A stretch of DNA of 64,000 bases from Symbiodinium natans (taxonomy: Eukaryota; Sar; Dinophyceae; Suessiales; Symbiodiniaceae). A program made the position numbers and the translations under genes. The notes under the pieces were generated by a model. It was given only the letters and a program-made list of their open reading frames with translations. It made no database searches and was not told the origin of the DNA. The stretch covers positions 954,501 through 1,018,500 of the forward strand of contig CAJNDS010002757.1 in assembly GCA_905221605.1 (NCBI GenBank), in the 5' to 3' direction. Below, in pieces: positions 60,837 to 64,000 of this stretch (its first letter is position 1; each line of letters opens with the position of its first letter).

Positions 60837-61503
60837 CCACTTGGGCTTAGGGTTTCGGGTTTAGGTTTCAGGGTGCCAGGTGTTCATTTTGAATGTCAGG
60901 GTTTGGGGTTTGGGTGGTCCACCATCGACTTTTGAGCGCAATAGTTTCTAGTATCGAATGGTTGTTCTGAGTTTATGTAAAGGAACTCCGACCAACGTTT
61001 GCATCATGTGGGATAGGTTTTCTGTATTGCGTAATAATATGTATTGCGCATCTGTTGATTCTATCTTTTCAGTTCCCTTTAGTAGTATGGGGTGTCTTTA
61101 TGACGGAAACTTGATTCATGAAAAGCTCCTCAACTGCATTCAAGGGGAGGGGTTCTCCTGGTCGGCCATGTCTAACCCTTCTTTGAATGTCCCAAGCCTT
61201 AGCTCCGGAACCCCGGTGAAATACTGTAGGCCCAACGAACACAAACTCCTAGGCCCTGAGCGGCTAAGCCCTGTAAACTTCCCCCGCGGCCCGACAGCGT
61301 AGCTTACCCAGCCCGCACGCACGCTTGCACTTGCTAGACATCAAACTCGCAAAGCCCTAAGAACTTCCTAAGCCCTAAGCCCCGCATCATGAAGAACTCT
61401 AGGCCCCAAACCCTATGAATTAAGCCCAGAGCCAAAACCCTAAACCCTAAACCCTAAACCCTAAACCCCTCCCAACCCCAAACTCCACTAACCCCTGACC
61501 AAG
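60837..61503. other. Spacer with one unsupported open frame
   Basis: Frame 60958-61302 starts with ATG and is open for 114 codons (MVVLSLCKGTPTNVCIMWDR), but base composition is AT-rich unlike every exon here, and no splice context is evident. CCCTAAA units at 61432-61466. Confidence 0.35.
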
Positions 61504-61562
61504 CCCGGAGGTCCGATGACCGCGACAGCATCCTCGCAGACCTTGACGAGGCTGGCTGTAGG
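61504..61562 (+). CDS. Gene F exon (of 3), donor GTTTAGGG
   Basis: The acceptor is CCCCTGACCAAG. Two bases, then RRSDDRDSILADLDEAGCR; the donor is TGTAGG|GTTTAGGG, phase 0. Joins in phase to 61848. Confidence 0.65.
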
Positions 61563-61740
61563 GTTTAGGGTTTAGGGTAGGGGGTTTAGGGTTTAGGGTT
61601 TAGGGTGTAGGGTTTCGGGCCGAGGGGTTGGAGCTAGGGTTTAGGGTTTCGGGTCTAGGGTTTAGAGTTAGGGTTTAGGGTTCAGGGTCTAGAGTTTGGG
61701 GTTTAGGGTCTAGGGTCTAGGGTCTAGGGTTTAAAGTTTA
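61563..61740 (+). repeat. TTTAGGG variants filling the gene F intron
   Basis: TTTAGGG, TTTCGGG, TCTAGGG and TTTAGAG units start right at the donor and run for 175 bp. Confidence 0.85.
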
Positions 61741-61847
61741 GGATTGGGGTTGGGGGGGCGAGGGGTGGAGGCCCCAATAAAACCCCACAAGCGAAACACC
61801 CTGAACCCTAAAGCGACCCCATAACCCCACTGAGCCGAAGCTGTGAG

Positions 61848-61914
61848 GATGTGGCCGTGTTCACGGACGAAGAGGCGTGGCAGAGATCTTCCTGCAGCTT
61901 CGTAACTCTCTCAG
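61848..61914 (+). CDS. Gene F exon (of 3)
   Basis: The acceptor is GAAGCTGTGAG, phase 0. It reads DVAVFTDEEAWQRSSCSF and ends CTCTCAG|GTTTTG in phase 1. Confidence 0.65.
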
Positions 61915-62209
61915 GTTTTGGGAAGCTTCGGGGTCGAGGCTGCTTAGGGTTTACGGGTTTAAATAGGGTTTTAGGGTTCAAGGGTTCAAAGGCTTAGGGT
62001 TAAATTGGGTTTAGGGTTAGTAGGGACCGCCTACTAGGCACCGAGTTCCCGAATCCCCCAGACCCGAAATGGAAAGCCCTCAGGGTGTGAGACGTTTGCG
62101 TACGTAGCAATGCGATGTAGGTCTTAGAGGGTTTGGGGTACCCGTTTGCCCGAGATCCTTGGGTCCACACACACCAGAACGGTGCGACTCAGCACGGGTG
62201 TTTTCGCAG

Positions 62210-62268
62210 GTGTTGAGTCCGTTTCTAGGAGTGGAGAGCTGAACTGCGATCCCACTCTCTGGGCCTAA
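62210..62268 (+). CDS. Gene F terminal exon
   Basis: The acceptor GGTGTTTTCGCAG is strong. Two bases complete a Gly codon, then VESVSRSGELNCDPTLWA and TAA. Three exons in matching phases make this one of the safest models, although the function is unknown. Confidence 0.65.
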
Positions 62269-62493
62269 ACTCTAAGGAGTACCATCTTAAAATAGACCCC
62301 CTAATTATAGGCCCAAAATCCCCATATTTCGATCAAACGCTATCTACATCCCCTACCACGAAACCTTGGCCCGGGCGACCCTGAAGACCCCGAACTGACT
62401 TTCAAAAACAAAGATGCCCTCCGTGCCCCTCGTACCCGGGAAGGCTGAAGAAGCCAAACAAGCCCCCAACCCCTGATAGGAGGTCGAGGACCT

Positions 62494-62613
62494 GTAGGCT
62501 AGGATGCCCAGTAGTGCCCTTATTCCCTTTTTTGGGGGATTATGTTCCCTTATAAACCCTTTAAGCAAAAAAGGGTGCCCTTTTTAATCCTGGGCTTCTG
62601 AGCATCCTAGTAG
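62494..62613. mobile_element. Inverted-repeat element between genes F and G
   Basis: CTAGGATGCCCAGTAGTGCC on the left; GGGTGCCC, CCTGGGC and GCATCCTAGTAG on the right. Imperfect inverted arms around a short AT-rich centre. Confidence 0.65.
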
Positions 62614-62736
62614 GGTTTTACAACGGTTTTTGCCCTAAACCCACCCTACACGCGCTCACCGCGGACCTGATCCCTCGAGCCCCAACAGGCCTAGGACGAT
62701 GCAGCTTCCTTCCAAAGGTGATCCCAGGGGCTGCGG

Positions 62737-62776
62737 ATGAGTGAAGTTGAGGACAAAAAGAAGCCCTTTGCTGCGG
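62737..62776 (+). CDS. Gene G first exon, possible start
   Basis: ATG at 62737 opens MSEVEDKKKPFAA and ends GCTGCGG|GTCGTG in phase 1. It lies 470 bp after the gene F stop, so it may start the next gene of the array. A spliced-leader acceptor (ATCCCAG) lies at 62720-62726. Confidence 0.5.
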
Positions 62777-62916
62777 GTCGTGGCCCGTTTCTTCCTTGAG
62801 GGGATTAGGGGTTTAGATGGGTTTAGAGTTTTAGTGCTTATAGGGCTTGGGGTTTAACGTGTCTTGCGGCTGCGGGGTTCTGCCGGTGCATGCTCTGTTG
62901 ACTTTTTGCACTGCAG

Positions 62917-62970
62917 TTGGATCAGCCGTTTGTCTGGGCACTGGTTTCCGGGCTTGGCTCAAGGACTGTC
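62917..62970 (+). CDS. Gene G candidate exon
   Basis: The acceptor CTTTTTGCACTGCAG is strong. In the phase given by 62776 it reads GSAVCLGTGFRAWLKD; in phase 0 it reads LDQPFVWALVSGLGS. The 3' end is uncertain. Confidence 0.4.
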
Positions 62971-63079
62971 TGTTAGTTAGGGATGAACATGGCTACAGCT
63001 CTTCATTGCCCCCCCGGGAACCCAAAGCCCACACCAGGGAACAGCCCCCACAAAGGCCGAAGCCTGCGAGCCTACTCAG

Positions 63080-63175
63080 CATTTCCTGTGTAGATACAGC
63101 ACGGCACCACCCGCCACCAGGGCTCCACGCGAGACGCACTCCGCTCCGCTGGAAGAAGCAGCCCAAGCGCTATAA
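63080..63175 (+). CDS. Gene G terminal exon
   Basis: The acceptor is GAGCCTACTCAG. It reads HFLCRYSTAPPATRAPRETH then SAPLEEAAQAL and TAA, just before CCCTGAAGCCC. Confidence 0.55.
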   Translation, partial: HFLCRYSTAPPATRAPRETHSAPLEEAAQAL

Positions 63176-63393
63176 ACCCTGAAGCCCTACACCCTATACA
63201 CTCTACAGCAACCCCTAAACCCTAGCTCAACCCTAGTTAACCCTAAACCCTATAAAACTTAAAACCTAAACCCTAAACCAACCCTGAGCCAATGCGCCTT
63301 CCATTGCTCTGTGCTCCGCCGCTGGTGCCGAAGGCAATCCGATAAACCGATGTTGCGTCACAACTCGGGTGTGCGCAGCATGGAAGACGACGC

Positions 63394-63508
63394 GTACTGT
63401 AGGGGCCTGTATAAATACTTGAATAGGGTTGTGGGGGAGTACTATCGTATAATGATAAAGGGCCGCACTGAGGGAACACTACTAGTAACAAATCCCGACC
63501 CCGATATT
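63394..63508 (-). mobile_element. Family A element, copy 6, reversed, inside an exon-like frame
   Basis: Read on the minus strand it has GGGGTCGGGATTTGTTACTA, then GTAGTGTTCCCTCA, and ends AGGCCCCTACAGTA. The upstream plus-strand frame (RRQSDKPMLRHNSGVRSMED) runs straight into it and stays open through it (ORF 63311-63511). Confidence 0.75.
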
Positions 63509-63576
63509 TAGGGAGGTGTAGATATGAAGCCCCTAGTCCCTGACGCGGTGACCGGGCTTGGGTTCCCTTCTTTGAA

Positions 63577-63648
63577 ACCCTAAACCCTAAACCCTAAACC
63601 CTAAACCCTAAACCCTAAACCCTAAACCCTAAACCCTAAACCCTAAAC
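63577..63648 (-). repeat. CCCTAAA array, ten perfect units
   Basis: Lies 43 bp upstream of the acceptor of the exon at 63691. Confidence 0.9.
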
Positions 63649-63690
63649 TTTGCCCCTGTCAACCAAGAAGGGTACCCTTCATATTCCCAG

Positions 63691-63801
63691 GTTAGTCTTG
63701 GCTCCTGGGCGTATGTGAACTCTACTGGTTTCGTCGTGGCAAGTTTCCGCTCACTTCGGCGCCTTTGTTCCTCGAGCTCTGTGGCAAGCCCTAAACCCTA
63801 A
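63691..63801 (+). CDS. Terminal exon with repeat-derived stop
   Basis: The acceptor is CTTCATATTCCCAG. It reads VSLGSWAYVNSTGFVVASF then RSLRRLCSSSSVASPKP and ends at the TAA of the second CCCTAA unit, so the last residues are repeat-encoded. Confidence 0.6.
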   Translation, partial: VSLGSWAYVNSTGFVVASFRSLRRLCSSSSVASPKP

Positions 63802-63854
63802 ACCCGAAACCCGAAACCCTAAACCCTAAACCCATAAGTAGTCGTGCGGCCAGC

Positions 63855-64000
63855 ATGCCGCCATTGACCATCCACTGTCTTGCCGGCTCGACATTTGAGC
63901 TGGATGCAGGCGACGAGGAAAAGGGGTTGGACGTGCGAAGACGCATAGCAGGCAGAGTTGGCCTTTCCGTGGCATCAATCGTGCTGACCTCAGGCAACCG
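63855..64000 (+). CDS. Second ubiquitin-like-domain protein, partial (runs off window)
   Basis: ATG at 63855 starts MPPLTIHCLAGSTFELDA; then GLDVRRRIAGRVGLSVASIV and LTSGN. The hairpin-helix-strand order and the VRRRIAGRVG helix match the N-terminal beta-grasp domain of the gene at 22031. It starts only 53 nt after the preceding stop, with an AG (CCATAAG) at 63834-63840 that could accept a trans-spliced leader. The C-terminal domains lie outside the window. Confidence 0.7.
   Translation, partial: MPPLTIHCLAGSTFELDAGDEEKGLDVRRRIAGRVGLSVASIVLTSGN

Noticed and set aside
1-64000. CRISPR array, tRNA or rRNA genes
   Set aside because: Tandem repeats here are telomere-type, satellite or microsatellite without unique equal-length spacers; no cloverleaf or rRNA core motif was seen by eye.

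Overview
This is a eukaryotic nuclear window, most probably from a dinoflagellate or a closely related alveolate. Three things point there. Short (TTTAGGG)n / (CCCTAAA)n runs, the telomere repeat of dinoflagellates, chromerids and plants, are scattered through nearly the whole 64 kb. Every coding segment I can support but one reads on the + strand, as in the one-way gene arrays of dinoflagellates. Two proteins begin with the N-terminal ubiquitin-like fold that dinoflagellates fuse to ankyrin repeats and other domains (complete gene at 22031-23009, partial gene at 63855-64000). Genus cannot be told from the sequence. No rRNA, tRNA, CRISPR array or bacterial-type operon is visible.

Coding sequence is broken into short GC-rich exons, typically 35-125 nt with GC-rich third codon positions. 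They sit in long introns or spacers full of telomere-like repeats, simple repeats and small inverted-repeat elements. Exons were found by eye from acceptor sites (often pyrimidine-rich then CAG/TAG/AAG), donor sites and codon bias. Where neighbouring exons have matching phases I link them: gene A (6034-10596), gene C (15556-17856), the ubiquitin-like/ankyrin gene (22031-23009), a chain at 29209-30093, a three-exon gene end at 58832-59232, another at 61504-62268, and shorter pairs. Most products are not recognisable from such fragments, so no function is given for them.

Layout: 1-5.9 kb, scattered exons among telomere-like repeats; 6.0-10.6 kb, gene A (coiled coil, one EF-hand-like loop, CxxC near the end); 10.7-13.9 kb, a repeat island with a 37-bp minisatellite, a 380-bp recent tandem duplication and two copies of an alternating two-type satellite; 13.9-17.9 kb, gene C with the longest exon in the window; 18.9-21.9 kb, exon clusters; 22.0-23.0 kb, Ubl-ankyrin gene; 24-30.7 kb, further exons and two large open exons; 31-45 kb, many single exons; 46.1-48.6 kb, a T/C-rich internally repeated block free of telomere-like repeats and bounded by a 15-bp direct repeat; 49.6-57 kb, exons; 57.3-58.2 kb, the largest telomere-variant array; 58.8-64 kb, four closely spaced gene ends and starts.

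The main observation is that many candidate introns start exactly with GTTTAGGG, so the telomere repeat itself supplies the 5' splice site. Many also carry the complementary CCCTAAA array near their 3' end, so the intron RNA could fold on itself. Several small families of inverted-repeat elements (about 80-150 bp) also lie in introns, and one interrupts an exon-like reading frame.
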